64,000 nucleotides of DNA from Acephala macrosclerotiorum (taxonomy: Eukaryota; Ascomycota; Leotiomycetes; Helotiales; Mollisiaceae). A program made the position numbers and the translations under genes. The DNA lies in NCBI GenBank assembly GCA_014904845.1, contig MU119278.1, positions 6,780-70,779 on the forward strand, in the 5' to 3' direction. Every line of letters begins with the position of its first letter. The stretch's first letter is position 1. Below are positions 34,824 to 45,697 of the stretch, one piece after another. The notes beneath the pieces are model-generated. The model made no database searches, was not told the origin of the DNA, and saw only the letters and a list, made by a program, of their open reading frames with translations.

Positions 34824-35197
34824 ATGTTGGCTACAAAGATGAGATTGGAAGGGAGAGGTTTGCATGAGAGTGCTTCGTCCCTGTTAGGCCCGTTATCAAG
34901 CTGTGACCAAAATTAGAATTTGCTGAAAGTACTGAAGACATCTCTGCTTCGCCAACCTCCACTTCCTTTTCAAAAGGCTGTTGGGGCGACGCGGAAGGAA
35001 TTGACAGCTCCCAGAAACTGGTTGTATCACGTGCCGCTGAGCGCAGTGAAATTGCACAAGATTGTACTCCCGAGATCGAACATCCTGCGAGGCTTAATTC
35101 TGAGGATATTACCATCAAATATGAGGAGCTACTAGATACAGAAGAGGAAGTCGCCGTTTCGCCATGGCAGAGCAAACGGAAGGAGCAAGAGAGATGA
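34824..35197 (+). CDS. Possible small acidic protein
   Basis: Exons 34824-34857 and 34917-35197 (intron 59 bp, GTTTGC donor, ATTAG acceptor) would give 104 residues: an acidic, soluble chain (STEDISASPTSTSF, DITIKYEELLDTEEEVAVSP) ending in KRKEQER. The donor is weak and no domain is recognised. The antisense strand is also open, with a Ser-rich and hydrophobic reading. Kept as a hypothesis. Confidence 0.25.
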
Positions 35198-36199
35198 TCT
35201 TGCACTAAGAATAAAAGGATTCCGAGCGTCGCGCAGTACACGATACCGAAGAGGACAAAATATTCTAAAGAAAAATATACAGTTTCCAAGTGCTGCACTC
35301 GCATCATACTTGAGCGCTCGAGATATTGTACCTAAATGTACTTGGTTTTCGTTTTATTCTTTCCCCCCTGCCACAAACCCGACGATGCAACCCACAGGTT
35401 CAATTTCTCTCCTTCTCTTTCTCAAAATAATACTCAGCAAAGGGAAATCCAAACCCAAAAAATTCGTCATATAAGAAGATACGAGATGAAAGCTCGTGCC
35501 TCGCATGCCATCTCCACGGACCTCCCTCCGTAACCTCACCCAATCACAACGTTCCCCTCACCTCGCACTCGTGCCGCGGTTAAAATCATCCACCCGCATT
35601 ACGCACCACCAATAAACACCGCTTCACCACACCAAGCAGAAATTGCAGCGCCGTAACGACAACCAATTCGAAGCCTCCGTTCGGAAAAGCCAACTTTTGA
35701 CGATTTGCAACAAAAGCCTCAAAACATATATATCGGACCTCGTCGGGGAAAATTTGGGTGAGAACGCGCGGTGGGATCCGAGGAGTTGGTTCGGAAGACG
35801 AGCGCAGGGTTCTGTGTGGACCGGGGGAATACGATTCGCGAGGGAGATTGTCAGAAGTTTATTGTGTTCTGGAAATAATGGGAAGGGAGGGGAGCCTCGT
35901 TTTTAAATCCGGTTCTGAGATTCTGATTGGATGTTTGTGTCCGCGGGGACGAATCATGCTTAGGCCACGGAACTTCGGAATAGCACTTGTAAATTGCACT
36001 TGAGATGCTTGAAATGGATGCGATGATATGACGAAGCAAGGAGTCCTCGCTATGTGCATTCTACTCTGACGTTCTAGGACTAAACCATACCTTAATTAAA
36101 GACCCGGCCCGCTGTGAACATTCTAACCATATATACCCTTCTCACCTGCTATATACCATAGCACTCGTCACACATTCGAAGAGCTGATACAATCGAAGA
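35198..36199. other. Intergenic
   Basis: About 1 kb with no recognisable gene, repeat or RNA. It includes the 3' flank of the MFS transporter. Confidence 0.35.
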
Positions 36200-38074
36200 C
36201 TAGCCTTGGAAGGCGAACTTGCTCCTCGCTCGGATAGCCTTCCCATATCGGAAGAACAAGTATCTACGTTTCGTTAGCAAAGATCTTCAAGTCCCTAGAA
36301 TGAGCTTTACTTACGGAAATGGCATCATCGCCAAGGCAAGAAATGCCAGTAGTGAGGAAGCCCATTGATATCCGAGATTTGTGTACATCTGATCCCCAAA
36401 CAAAGGGAACGCGGCTGCGAAGATGCAACGAGCACAAACGTTTGCCGCCAAGGCACTAGCAGCATATGCTGGGTATGCATCTACAAGAAAGGTCCAAATG
36501 CCTTGAAAGGCTAGGAATATTCTTGAAGGTGTTAGCTTGATAGCCGGGAGCAAAAAGTGATTATCAACATACCCAGTGCCAAAGAAAATACTTCCTATAA
36601 TTGGGACTATCCAGTGAACAGACGAATATGTAGTCCAACCAAACCACTACATGGCTCGGGTCAGCACTCAGTTACAAGGCAAAGCACTCTTAACTTACAA
36701 ATAAGCTTATCGGCACCAAGACAGCAGCGAGTATCGCAGGCGGTAGACGGAATTCTGGTTCTAGCTTCAGCTGCTCACCCTCTTTTACCCCAGCTTCCAC
36801 TCGCTGCTTAGCCACAAGACGTAGATAGTTCTTGCGAAAGAATGGGTTGATGATAACAGCCAGAACTTGACCTACAACCAGACCGAGGAAGGTCAGACCA
36901 GTTTGCCAGAGGTTGAATCCATGGTTGGTGCGGAAGATGAGTGGGAAGGCGCCGAAGAAGAGATAGAGGATTCCGAGCAGAAGCGCGGAGTAGATACATA
37001 GAAGTGTGCACATCGGCTCTAGGAACAGAAGCTGGAAAGGACGATAGAGACCCTGGATAAGTGCCACTCTGAGAGGTCTCGAAGCCCTGGCTCGCTCAGA
37101 TGCCGAGTAGTAAGCATCGTTGCCCGTGCTTTTTCGCATTGCAGCGGCTTTCTTGGCGAGAAGGACCGGGTGATAGGTTTCCGGGACGAAGATGAACACA
37201 ATACTCAAGATCCCGGTCCAGATGAGCATGACATAGAATGTCCAGCGCCCTATAAATAAATCAATATAAAATTTGAAGGATGATTTGGGAGTCGAGGAGG
37301 TGAGGAGCCGAGTTTGCAGTACTCGCGAAGAGCTCGGCTCTGAATACCTCGTCAGATAAAGGGCAGGATTATACATACAGGAAGCAAACGAGCAGATGAA
37401 TCCGCCGATCAAAGGACCCAGCACGGGCCCTAGAAATGGTGCTAGAGTGAAAAGCATCATGGGTTTCTGGATCTCATGAGGGTCAAACAAGTCGGCAACT
37501 GTCCCGCCAGCCACGCTCATGAATGCACTCCCAACAAGGCCGTCGAAGAATCGTCCGATGAGGAGGGTCTGTATATTTTGAGCAACGGCGCAGGGTATAT
37601 TCCATACTAAAAACGAGAACATGGAGATGATGTAGATGTGTCTGCGGCCATAGAACTATGGATAAGATCAGCAAGTATTGACATGCGGTAGAAGGAGAGA
37701 CTGTTACCTCAGACATTGGAGACACCACCATTGGACCGCCAGCAAGTCCGATAACGAAAAGAGAGAGACCAAGGGTTACCACTTCTTGAGAGCAATGAAA
37801 TTCTTCCTCGATTTGCTCATAGAGTGAAGTGTAAATCGAGGACTCGCAAGTCCTGTATTGAACACATATTAGATTTCCTCGAAAATCGGATTAGAGTAAG
37901 AACTCACACTGCCAAAGATCCAATGCATACGCATGCGGTGATGAGCCATTTTCTCAGCGCTGGTAGACTCCGAGGATTGAGAGGATCATTGTCGCCATCC
38001 CACTTGACGAGAAATTCATCATTGGAAGTTGGTGGAATTTTCGCTTTCTCTTCGTCTGAAACACTGCTTGACAT
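36200..38074 (-). CDS. MFS transporter, DHA1 (drug:H+ antiporter-1) type
   Basis: Seven minus-strand exons: 38074-37908, 37852-37708, 37655-37379, 37249-36699, 36646-36573, 36521-36315, 36263-36200; 494 residues. All junctions are in phase. Family marks: the N-terminal [99 protein letters not shown], and the C-terminal [20 protein letters not shown]. About 12 hydrophobic segments are spread over the chain, as expected. It is likely a plasma-membrane exporter of small organic compounds or drugs. Its place beside a P450, a LaeA-like gene and a Zn2Cys6 regulator suggests export or self-protection. The start ATG at 38074 follows an in-frame TTG only. Confidence 0.9.
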
Positions 38075-38783
38075 GCTGAAGGATTGAAGTCTTTCAAAGT
38101 GCAAGTGCTTTTTTTTGCAAACAGTCTTGATGATGTCCGTGGACTTATTCTCTGCTTCCAGCGGTTGCTACAAGTCGAATGCGGGGTATGAAAACGACGA
38201 TCTGAACGATCAAGAGAACAACAATCGGACCACGCAAATTTCGAATCCGGTAACTTGAGCAAACAGTACTGAAACAGATTGTTTCGTGAAGGGAAGAAAG
38301 CCACGCATTTATACACTCCATGTCTCATAAGAGTGGGTAGGCTATAGGAAGAAAGTACACCCACAGAGCAATTAGTAAGGTGTCAAATCGTCGAAATGAA
38401 CCTCAAAGGTGGGAACAACACCAGAAACCGTCGGATTTATCACAATTCCCGTAGATTATGATATCAGAAGCGTGTTGGTGTTATCAAGCAACGCCTTTTG
38501 CTTGGTGTTTGGACGTTCCGGCAGCGGAACGTCCTTCCCGTCCCACCCGGACGGGCCGTCCGCTTGGGAGGAAAAGACCGAGGACTTATTTCTAACTCCA
38601 TCAGCACAAAAATTATTAAAGACGCGATAGAACATAAAATACTTCGTCCCATCTCCGCATCTGCGAGTCCGCATGAAAATTCCTAAATTTGTTCTCCGGC
38701 ACGATATTCTCAATTGCGTACTCAGGCTTTGCCTCTTGACACAAACAGTCTTGGGCCTGCAGGAAATGACAATCTGTATGTCT
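38075..38783. promoter_or_regulatory. MFS promoter / regulator 3' flank
   Basis: 709 bp between the stop of the Zn2Cys6 gene and the start of the MFS gene, both on the minus strand, so this holds the MFS promoter. It contains the two inverted repeats listed separately. No gene is visible. Confidence 0.5.
38511..38555. promoter_or_regulatory. Two adjacent inverted repeats, candidate Zn2Cys6 operator
   Basis: 38511-38534 is GGACGTTCCG-GCAG-CGGAACGTCC: perfect 10-bp arms around 4 bp, which contains CCG-N4-CGG. Directly after it, 38537-38555 is CCCGTCC-CACCC-GGACGGG with 7-bp arms. They lie about 440-560 bp upstream of the MFS start. Inverted CCG/CGG triplets with fixed spacing are the usual target of Zn2Cys6 dimers, and such a factor is encoded next door. 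Confidence 0.5.
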
Positions 38784-40613
38784 CTAAGTGAGCATAAAAG
38801 CATCTTGTTCGTTGCCGTAGTAGTTGCTCAAATCAAGAAAGTCCAAGAAGCCTCCGATATCACCCCCCATGTTGTCTTCGAAGAACGAGGCATTGTCGGT
38901 TGCTGAAGTTTGAGGCGACGGGTCAGGTGGAAGATCGCCCACTGCATCGAGCCCTCGATCCAAGCTTTCCAGTTCTTGCTTCCGCTTGTCTCGCGCACCT
39001 TGAACGAGCGCGTGTGCTGTCCTCAATGCCTCGTTCGAAAGGTGAGAGTTATATAAAGCCGCGGCATTCTTCAAAATCTCCAGGGCATGAGGTATCATGC
39101 TGAAGCTTTCTGATGTACCAAGGGCCAACAAAACACAGATACTATGAAAAGGAGTGCCGATGAGATTCCACCAAGGCTGTCGCATAGTTGAGAGGAATGT
39201 CACTCCATCTAAGGCGACTCGAATGACGTCCAACAAGCCAGTTAGTCGACAAATAGGAAGGTTCACATTGGTGCATCGCAGCATTCGATAAATACAGAAG
39301 CATGCATCAGCCCTGAGAAGCCCAAGGAATGCATCTTTCACTGGGATTTCAGTTGTCCTTTTCAGCGATTGAAGAAGCTCAGAGATGTTGGCCGTGGTGA
39401 AGTCTTGCGATTTGGGAACCGAAATCATAATGTTGATCACATCGACTGTGAAATCTTCAGCTCGGGGTTGTAGAGGCTTGCAACTAATCATGTCGAGATT
39501 AATTCTAGTCCGGCCATACTCCGAGGATAGAAACTGATTGAAGGCAACAGCGACCCAGAATGTTCTTCGACGAAGATCTATCTCTAGAGGTTCGATTTGT
39601 TGACGGCCATTGACCCGGTCACAGACAACTGGGTTCTCATTGATCTCTCGGTGTAGTCCAATTGCTTCTGCAATATGCATTGCATTGCAAGATGCCATCC
39701 ATGAAAGATGTGGTCTTGTCGTGCACCGTAGATAGATAGCCCTTAGCATCCATGCAAGGACATGCTTGATCGAAAGGTTCGCAGGCGCGCGCGCAATCGA
39801 GAAGTCTAATAAGTACTTTCCGTGCTCAACAACTTCAGCTTCCGAAGGTAACGGTGTAGCTGAGAAGTAAGAGCCTAGAGCGACGACTCCACACATACAA
39901 GCTTCGAAATCCATCCCTTTTCTTTGTTCCAGCCAGTACTCCTTTGACCTAATGTTGTAGAGATCTTTTTCCAAGATCCCGAAGTACGGATGTACCTCAT
40001 TGAAGTAGATATCCGAGTATTGCTTCATCTGGTCAAGCGAAATGATGCTGCATAGACTCCCTTGGCGCGCCACTTTAGGTTCAGAGCGCGCTCCCGGATT
40101 CCATCCAAATGACTGTAGTCGTGGGGGATTCGGCATATCGAGAGACATTCCCAGCTTTCTTGGAACGGCAATGGCACTGTGAATGCTGGTAAATCTTGTT
40201 TTGAGGGCCCTCAAAAGAAGTGGATCCCCATAAGGACATTCCACCAGACTCTCCGAAGCGATGAAAGGCTCTGTGTTCTTCAACGGCTCTCCCAAAGTGA
40301 TGGCGGTTCCAGGGATCCAAGGCTCATGGATTTCCGACCCCTCTCCCAAAGTAATTGGAACTCCGGTAAGTACGGGCCTCGAGATCTCTGTAGTCATAGA
40401 CGGAACAGACGGCGAAGCTGCCGCTGCTGTTGATGAGGGTTTTCGGGGCGAAGGGTCATTGTAGACACAATCATATCCGTACCCAACACAGGCAGCACAA
40501 GGATCCGTACCGTCACATTTAATTTTTCGTTTCCGACATGGCGCGCAGGCCCTCGCGCTGCGCTGGCGAACTTTGGGATGTGTTGAGGCAGGAAGGTGTC
40601 GTTGTGGCGGCAT
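38784..40613 (-). CDS. Zn2Cys6 transcription factor with fungal-specific domain
   Basis: A single exon of 609 residues, read on the minus strand from ATG 40613 (MPPQRHLP). The binuclear cluster is C23-X2-C26-X6-C33-X5-C39-X2-C42-X6-C49 (ACAPCRKRKIKCDGTDPCAA), followed by a basic/Pro linker. The middle part (YFNEVHPYFGILEKDLYNI, LAWMLRAIYLRCTTRP, AEAIGLHREINE, RRRTFWVAVAFNQFLSSEYG) is the fungal-specific transcription-factor domain. The acidic, aromatic C-terminus (GGFLDFLDLSNYYG) could activate. It is likely nuclear and binds CGG/CCG repeats as a dimer. Targets are unknown; the neighbouring MFS promoter has fitting inverted repeats. Confidence 0.92.
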   Translation of the reverse strand: MPPQRHLPASTHPKVRQRSARACAPCRKRKIKCDGTDPCAACVGYGYDCVYNDPSPRKPSSTAAAASPSVPSMTTEISRPVLTGVPITLGEGSEIHEPWIPGTAITLGEPLKNTEPFIASESLVECPYGDPLLLRALKTRFTSIHSAIAVPRKLGMSLDMPNPPRLQSFGWNPGARSEPKVARQGSLCSIISLDQMKQYSDIYFNEVHPYFGILEKDLYNIRSKEYWLEQRKGMDFEACMCGVVALGSYFSATPLPSEAEVVEHGKYLLDFSIARAPANLSIKHVLAWMLRAIYLRCTTRPHLSWMASCNAMHIAEAIGLHREINENPVVCDRVNGRQQIEPLEIDLRRRTFWVAVAFNQFLSSEYGRTRINLDMISCKPLQPRAEDFTVDVINIMISVPKSQDFTTANISELLQSLKRTTEIPVKDAFLGLLRADACFCIYRMLRCTNVNLPICRLTGLLDVIRVALDGVTFLSTMRQPWWNLIGTPFHSICVLLALGTSESFSMIPHALEILKNAAALYNSHLSNEALRTAHALVQGARDKRKQELESLDRGLDAVGDLPPDPSPQTSATDNASFFEDNMGGDIGGFLDFLDLSNYYGNEQDAFMLT

Positions 40614-41215
40614 TTTCGGAGTGATGATTGTCAGCAAGGGGAGCTATGCTCATGAAATCATGTTGGGTCAGATATGCTTGAACTTCTAGAAGGTTATGAG
40701 TCCGGATGAACGTAGCGAGAGCAATTGTGGTTAACGCGTTGTGAGAGAGAGAGAGAGCGGATTACTAAGCTTCCGATCGCGAAGAGAAGCCGGAATGAAA
40801 CCTCGGCCCGGAGCTAACAATCACATGACTTGAAAATCGGAGCATAAAATATTAGGCATTATTGATGCTATCCTGCTTTTCAAAAGTTTCCAGACTTCAC
40901 AATCATGCGTAGAAGATATGGAGCTATTGGTCCTGAAAAGTGGCATGGAGTTTGGGAGGGCTCGCCAATAAATAGGGGGAACAAGGGGGCATTTGTTTAG
41001 CTAAGAGGAAATCAACATTTCATAGCTGCCGCTCCCATGAAAACAAACCTGATACTTTCGTGAAAGATATGATTCGCCACAAATTCGAATCGCCGAAAAT
41101 ACGGCCATATCACCTGATCAACGCGTCCGGATTCGACGCGTCTCCAAGATCGACCATTATAACACGTAAACATTTCCCACCTCGTATCAAGCTAAGAGCA
41201 AGCCCGGGAAACATA
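40614..41215. other. Upstream region of the Zn2Cys6 gene
   Basis: Contains a short GA run (about 40743-40757) and AATAAATAGGGG near 40970. No gene. It ends at the TA flanking the first MITE. Confidence 0.4.
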
Positions 41216-41385
41216 CTGTGGTCTTTGGATAAATAATCGCACCCCTGAGGGTTTTAGACTGAGCCTCAAACTAGGGCTTGATCGAATCAGATAGTTGAAT
41301 TTTGGGCTTGCGAGGATCTTTTGTATGTGGAAAGTGCTAGAACCATCAACCCTCAGGGGTGCGATTATTTATCCAAAGACCACAG
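41216..41385. mobile_element. MITE 1 (170 bp, perfect 38-bp terminal inverted repeats)
   Basis: The left end CTGTGGTCTTTGGATAAATA... at 41216-41253 is the exact reverse complement of 41348-41385 over 38 bp. TA flanks both sides (41214-41215 and 41386-41387), the target duplication of Tc1/mariner/pogo elements. The interior (about 94 bp) has no coding capacity, so it is non-autonomous. It would fold into a near-perfect hairpin. Confidence 0.88.
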
Positions 41386-41387
41386 TA

Positions 41388-41559
41388 CTGTGGTCTAAGG
41401 ATAAATAAGTCTACCCCAGAGACTTCTGGATTCAGCCTCACCGAAGGTAGTTAGCCAATCCCGAAGCAGATTTGGCCAAATCGTGGGGTGATGATGCCAC
41501 TGGGGTCGAACGCGCTAGAAGCAAATGCCGGGGTGGACTTATTTATCAGAAGACCACAG
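41388..41559. mobile_element. MITE 2 (172 bp), abutting MITE 1
   Basis: The left end CTGTGGTCTAAGGATAAATA at 41388 and the right end (41528-41559) are inverted with about 27 of 32 positions matching. Outer CTGTGGTCT and GATAAATAA are shared with MITE 1, so both belong to one family but have different interiors. TA on the left is shared with MITE 1; the right flank is TG. It lies about 105 bp before the ATG of the next gene, within its promoter or leader. Confidence 0.82.
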
Positions 41560-41664
41560 TGCGCTTCCGATCACTACGACTGTTCATATAAAACTCCACA
41601 TTCTTCTCCTCCTTTAATTCCATTTTCTTAAGTGATCCGAAGCTTCAATTCGTGAGAACACGCC

Positions 41665-42953
41665 ATGCCTCCAAAGAACGCGTCCGGAACCAAGAGGAAG
41701 CCACTAGAGGTGGCTGCTGATTCAAACGTCGCGCCTCCAGCTAAGAAGATTGCGAAGGGCAAGATGGTTACCGCTAAAAGCTCTGGAGCTACTCCTTCAT
41801 CTGGCGTGAAGACGTACAAATACTCTAACCCCTCATCCGTAAATTTTCCTCAATTGTCCCCATCATCACGCGTCACTGACAAGTTGGTAGCTTGAGAAAG
41901 ATCTCCCTAAAATGTGCACCGTGCATTGGGATGACGACGAGGACGACGAGGACGAAGAGGACGAAGAGGACGAAGAGGACGAAGAGGACGAAGAGGACGA
42001 ACCTGAGAAGTCAGACAAGGCAGCAGAAAAGGGCAAGGATAAGGACAATACTAAGGATTGCAAAGAAGAGCACCCAAGAGAAGTGACGGATAAAGGCTTC
42101 CCAATCACGAAAGCTGGGCTCGACATGTTCATGCACATCAATATCGAGCAGGAGAAGAGAGATCCTGATTGTCATCGAATGTACATTTACAACGACTTTG
42201 CGGGATATGGGATGACGGAGGTTTTGGAGAATGTGGTATGTGTTGCTCACATCCCCCTGTGCTGAGAACTTACTGATTTGGCTATCTGTATAGCTCGCGG
42301 ACTTCGACAAGATTATTTTCAAGAAAGACGTTTCGCCTCTGAAGAAATGGTCTTATGTTGAAGGATTGGTGACCTGGCTCTATGTTGGCGATCTAATGCC
42401 CCTCATGCGTACGTTTCCTTCATTTCCCCCTCTCCTTTCCAGCCGTGTTATACAATGATTATCATGCTAATCTTCTTCAGTGAGCGAGGACAGCGAGCGC
42501 ATTGGAGAAATTTTCCAATTCTTTGTTACGTTCATGGTGACGGCCCTCGAAGTTCTTTCCGAGCACTCTCTCATCGCCCCCAATTCCGCCGTTCCGAACG
42601 CAGCTACGCTCACCCTCATAATGATCAAGTTCCTCCAGAAAGATGCCGCGGACTATCAAATAGACGATGTCGAGAAGATTGTCCAAGCCGCTGATAAGGC
42701 GGGCGTGCAATGGGATTTCCGGAAGGTTGGTGTTAGTGAGGATGATGTGAATGAGCTGAGGAAGTGCATTGAGCCGCAGGCAAAGAAGCCGGATTGGAAG
42801 AAAGAGGTGAGTTTATGGAACGCTGAAGTGAGAACGGAACTGATATTGTGATAGTGGCCGAGCTTCAAACGCAACCACCCTGGTGGAAAGAAGTATGACA
42901 TCACCAAGATGTCGAAAGCGGAGAAGAAGCAGTATGAGTTTGGTGGTAAGTGA
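41665..42953 (+). CDS. Acidic-tract protein, probably nuclear, uncharacterised
   Basis: Exons 41665-41838, 41891-42235, 42294-42408, 42481-42806, 42855-42953; 352 residues. The basic, Ala/Lys-rich start (MPPKNASGTKRKPLE, APPAKKIAKGK) looks like a nuclear tail. It is followed by an Asp/Glu run encoded by a GACGAAGAG-type repeat (41932-42001), then a folded-looking part (PITKAGLDMFMHINIEQEKR, WSYVEGLVTWLYVGDLMPLM, IGEIFQFFVTFMVTALEVL) and the end KYDITKMSKAEKKQYEFGGK. Intron 1 (52 bp, CACTGAC branch) is needed to avoid a stop. No family is recognised. Two MITEs sit just upstream. Confidence 0.75.
41932..42001 (+). repeat. GACGAAGAG coding minisatellite (acidic tract)
   Basis: Tandem 9-bp units encode Asp-Glu-Glu/Asp-Glu-Asp repeats inside exon 2. 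Because the unit is 9 bp, length changes keep frame; copy number is likely variable between strains. Confidence 0.8.
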
Positions 42954-43238
42954 CAGGATGAAGTTCTGAGCATGCACGGATCCGAGTTTGAAGACTTAGA
43001 CTAAGAGAGATCTCGAAGCCTAGCTCAGAAACTGTTTGCATTGTAAGTTGTCATGTATTATTACGGTGTATGAATACTACCATCGGTTTATGTATGTGTG
43101 TTGCATTGATGATATGCAGATACTTCAAAGACATACATACCTTTGGCTGAGTCAAGGCCCAAAGACGCTTTTCACGAAAGTGCAACGGTTTGCGACCCAA
43201 GTTCTCGGTCTCTGCATCAACTCACAGCCCGTGACTCT

Positions 43239-44856
43239 CTACTTCTTCAATGTCTTCTCCGGGTTCTTCTCAAATCTGCCAGACCACTTCGCCCAACTCG
43301 CTGTCCCCTTCTCCATCGTTGCCTTAAAATCATCCTTAAATACCGCCATCTGCCACTCCTCGTCCGCCTACCCCGTCTCGCCTTCACCCCTCTCACCCCC
43401 TGTCTTACCCCTCACCACCGGCGACCATCCAATAGCCTTCATAACCTGCGTCTCAGTAGGCGGAGGCCCCGCACTATCAAACATCTTCGGATCCTTCTTA
43501 TGACAACACTCCGCCAAGTACCTCCTCAACACATCCATCTTCTCGTCCTGCTGAAACCGAAGATATAAAGCTGGTTCTTTCCCGCCATATTTTCGGAAGA
43601 TCGATTCACGGGCTCCAAGACGCTTGGTGACCACCCGAGAGGTGTTCCATCCTTTTATAGATGCGTATGCCCATACAGCGTCAATTTCAAACAAGCCTCC
43701 GAAAGGCCAGATGACCGCTGCAAAAGTGTCGATTGTGAATGTTACGGGAAGCAGGATTGTGGAGATGGCTGCTTCTTTCGAAGCTTTCTTTTTTGTGCGG
43801 GTGATTTGCGCGATGAATTCGAAGCGGACTTCCGGGATGGTGTGTGTTACGCTACTAGGGTAGACGAGGACGATTTCGTTGACTTCTGGTTCATGTGTTA
43901 GCTTCTGGTATGTTTGAGCTGGGGAGGGGCATTCTGCTTGCCTTTGTTTTGGATACGGCCGAGGAAGACGATATCGGTGGCCTTGATGTGGCGGATAGCC
44001 CACACTACGCCTTTTTTTGTTTTGCTGTGGAGACCTCGCAGTGAAGATGTCTTTCCATTGTATTTCGTTGCTTTTTGTACCTGTTTTCGGCGGTCAGCTT
44101 ATTTCTCACGTTGACTTCACGAGCATGTATGACAGTACCTCTTCTTGGAGTTTCCTCTTACACCAATGCTTTTTTGGCTCCTTCACTCCCTTCGCAGGTT
44201 CCAACAAGTGTGGCTGTGGTGGTGCGTATATCAGAAATCGCTAAAGAAATCAGTCTTGCTATTTTTGTTGATTCGTCAAAACAGATTGCACATGCCTCTG
44301 GCAACGCGTCCTCGTTCTCGGTGTTCTTGCTCAACTTCGGCTTTGGTAGAGGAATAAGGTATGCAATGAGCTTTTGCGGTTCTCTCATGTACTTCAATGA
44401 ACCATTGCCACCTTCCTCAGACGTAAACACGTCTTCAACGATGGTTAGAGGCCGTCCTGTAATGTGTTGTCTCAAGGGCGAAGGCGCTGCTCTTTTGGGG
44501 AGATCAGGTGTTGGCTTTGGAACACGATTAGACGGCTGGCTTGGTGGTCTTGGTGGGACTTGCGGTGGCTCCTTCTTCGCCGCAGAACCAGTGATATGCT
44601 CATAGCTGGTTGGTAACTGGGCAACTTGTGGTGGCCCTTTTTCCTGTGCTGGAGCGTTGATACCATTTTGACCAGGTATGTAGATGCCGTTGGTGTGTGA
44701 CTTTTCTTTCTCATCATTTGTTTCCTCTGCTATGTCATTCAGTCCTTCTAGATTTGAAAATGGATCGTGAATATTGAGAGCGCTTGGGCTTTGTTCTGGT
44801 GTTGTGTACACTGTTTTTCCGGTGTGGTTTGCAACCAATGGTGCTGAAACGGACAT
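43239..44856 (-). CDS. Uncharacterised protein with hydrophobic C-terminal segment
   Basis: Minus-strand exons 44856-44164, 44080-43942, 43885-43416, 43367-43239; 476 residues. Residues 1-150 are disordered and Pro-rich (KKEPPQVPPRPPSQP), possibly SH3-binding. A conserved-looking part follows (SSLRGLHSKTKKGVVWAIRH, ATDIVFLGRIQN, VNEIVLVYPSSVTHTIPEVR) with a hydrophobic stretch (LPVTFTIDTFAAVIWPFGGL), and the end is EKGTASWAKWSGRFEKNPEK. Intron 2 (43886-43941) begins GC (AAAG/GCAAGC) with a CTAAC branch. The last intron (48 bp) is chosen to restore frame and is less sure. An in-frame ATG at 44973 is possible, but 44856 has the better context. The family is not recognised. Confidence 0.7.
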
Positions 44857-45697
44857 TTTTAACAAGGCAAATTGGACTTTGTATGCTCGAGAGTAATCGA
44901 GGGTTATATGGAAATAAAACCGAGTCGTTTGAGAGGTCGTCAAAACCATAACATCTGAGTTGAAGCATGGCATAAGTTCCTTAGCATGGTTTCATCTTGA
45001 ATCGAAACTAATCGTAGTGCATTATAGAATTTATTAAGCCGCACTAGAGCAAGCTACTTCCCAGTCAGAAAAGTAAATTCGGACTGGGAATCATTGTCGC
45101 AAATTAGGATAAACAGCTTTCATCGAAATTTTGAGAAAGTTTGAGCATCCAGATCTCAATCTATGGAGTATCTTGAAACAGCGCTTCTTGCTATCTAAAC
45201 CGATCATTATCAACGACAAGGATTTTCCATTTTATCGATTTTATTGTGCCAAGATGAATGAGATGAGAAACGCGTTGATGGCGGCGCATTCGCAACGATC
45301 TAGTGCATAGGGATATGTTCAAGACTGAGTGCGCCAAATATGGAAATGAAGCCAGTAAATGGATGAAGAGCTATGCAGTATTACATGAGAGATAATTAAC
45401 ATCGCTTGTGTCAAGAATTAAGAATGATAATTGACTCATTGATCACGGACAGCTGTGAGAGAGAAGAAGGATCGACGTCTCCCTATGTAAGTATCTCGGA
45501 AGATAGACGGGCCGGGGTCTTTCCTGGATTGTAGCCTGAGGTGGTTGATTTTATGAACATCGCTTTCGACAGTATTCTTACAGTTAAACATCAAAACGCG
45601 AAAACCAATATTACTACTACCCTCTCTTCTCGGCTCGGAAGCGCGCCAGGAGCGATTTTTCATCTATGCATTTATAATTACCGCTTTCTTTTTCAGC
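44857..45697. other. Divergent intergenic region
   Basis: About 840 bp between two divergent genes; must hold both promoters. No repeat or RNA recognised. Confidence 0.4.

Noticed and set aside
34831..35307. Minus-strand 158-codon open frame with a hydrophobic start
   Set aside because: It is Ser-rich because it is antisense to an acidic plus-strand reading; no domain and no supporting context on either strand.
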